Below are positions 63,938 to 64,000 of a stretch of DNA of 64,000 bases, piece after piece. The position numbers were made by a program, and so were the translations under genes. Below the pieces are notes generated by a model. That model searched no databases, was not told where the DNA came from, and saw nothing but the letters and a program-made list of their open reading frames with translations. How positions within the stretch are numbered: the first letter of the stretch is position 1; every line of letters begins with the position of its first letter. This DNA comes from Leptospira ognonensis (lineage in GTDB: Bacteria > Spirochaetota > Leptospiria > Leptospirales > Leptospiraceae): assembly GCF_004770745.1 (NCBI RefSeq), contig NZ_RQGD01000025.1:1-64000 (forward strand), read 5' to 3'.

Positions 63938-64000
63938 GTTACTTAAATATTCGACTTTCGTAAAATCTTTTATTTTAAGATCGCTTGTAATTTTCCATCG

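Noticed and set aside
63970..64000. Possible 3' end of a minus-strand gene (reads as DGKLQAILK then stop)
   Set aside because: Only nine codons are inside the window, too little to support a gene.

Overview
The window most probably comes from a spirochaete of the genus Leptospira, likely an environmental (saprophyte-like) member. The evidence is moderate-to-low GC, many lipoproteins with spirochaete-type lipoboxes, a 23S rRNA gene with no 5S or tRNA behind it, the FYDLN-miaA-hfq-manC neighbourhood, an L-aspartate oxidase/S41 protease pair, and abundant SpoIIE/STAS/GGDEF/histidine-kinase signalling. The species cannot be fixed from the sequence alone.

Layout. 1-1100: the last bases of a 23S rRNA gene, then an alternating array of five terminator hairpins and four structured repeat elements. 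1425-8820: accessory-looking DNA. It holds a 1045-residue surface lipoprotein (four fibronectin-like repeats plus a seven-blade FG-GAP propeller), a 1.1-kb stretch without genes, a WapI-type immunity protein, a small lipoprotein, an RRM protein, and an SRPBCC/ArsR pair with two phased operators. 8851-22800: signalling and metabolism (7TMR-type kinase, Amt-SpoIIE fusion, oxidoreductase, thiolase, GH1 glycosidase, glycosyltransferase, AraC regulator, DoxX/DinB pair, diguanylate cyclase with a YHS protein). 22806-34951: mostly housekeeping (TrmH-type methyltransferase, nadB, S41 protease, pdxJ, miaA, hfq, manC, a 30-residue ribosomal-type protein, cheW, PhoU-like). 35013-43407: DCC/YndJ-type fusion, CrtA-like protein, nucleotidyltransferase-like protein, TPR protein, and a poly-gamma-glutamate operon (pgsB, pgsC, pgsW and a small membrane protein). 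43485-53260: SpoIIE-TPR phosphatase facing a STAS antagonist, a two-domain serine hydrolase with one degenerate domain, gpmI, and a TonB-dependent receptor with a partner lipoprotein. 53375-63937: sugar/nucleoside kinase, response regulator and PAS kinase, then a tightly packed plus-strand operon (Gld-like ABC exporter genes, a Yip1-like membrane protein, mpl, pheS).

How the genes work together. Three phosphatase or partner-switching components (Amt-SpoIIE, SpoIIE-TPR, STAS) and two histidine kinases point to dense regulation by sensory input. The pgs operon, manC, a glycosyltransferase and mpl all serve the cell surface or envelope. Stop/start overlaps (ATGA, GTGA, TTGA) show translational coupling in the NadB/protease, YHS/GGDEF, pgs and ABC-mpl-pheS units.

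The most unusual signal is the array after the 23S gene. Its four elements keep their stems through paired substitutions, and each carries two heptamers of the form GCGNAGC in which only N varies.
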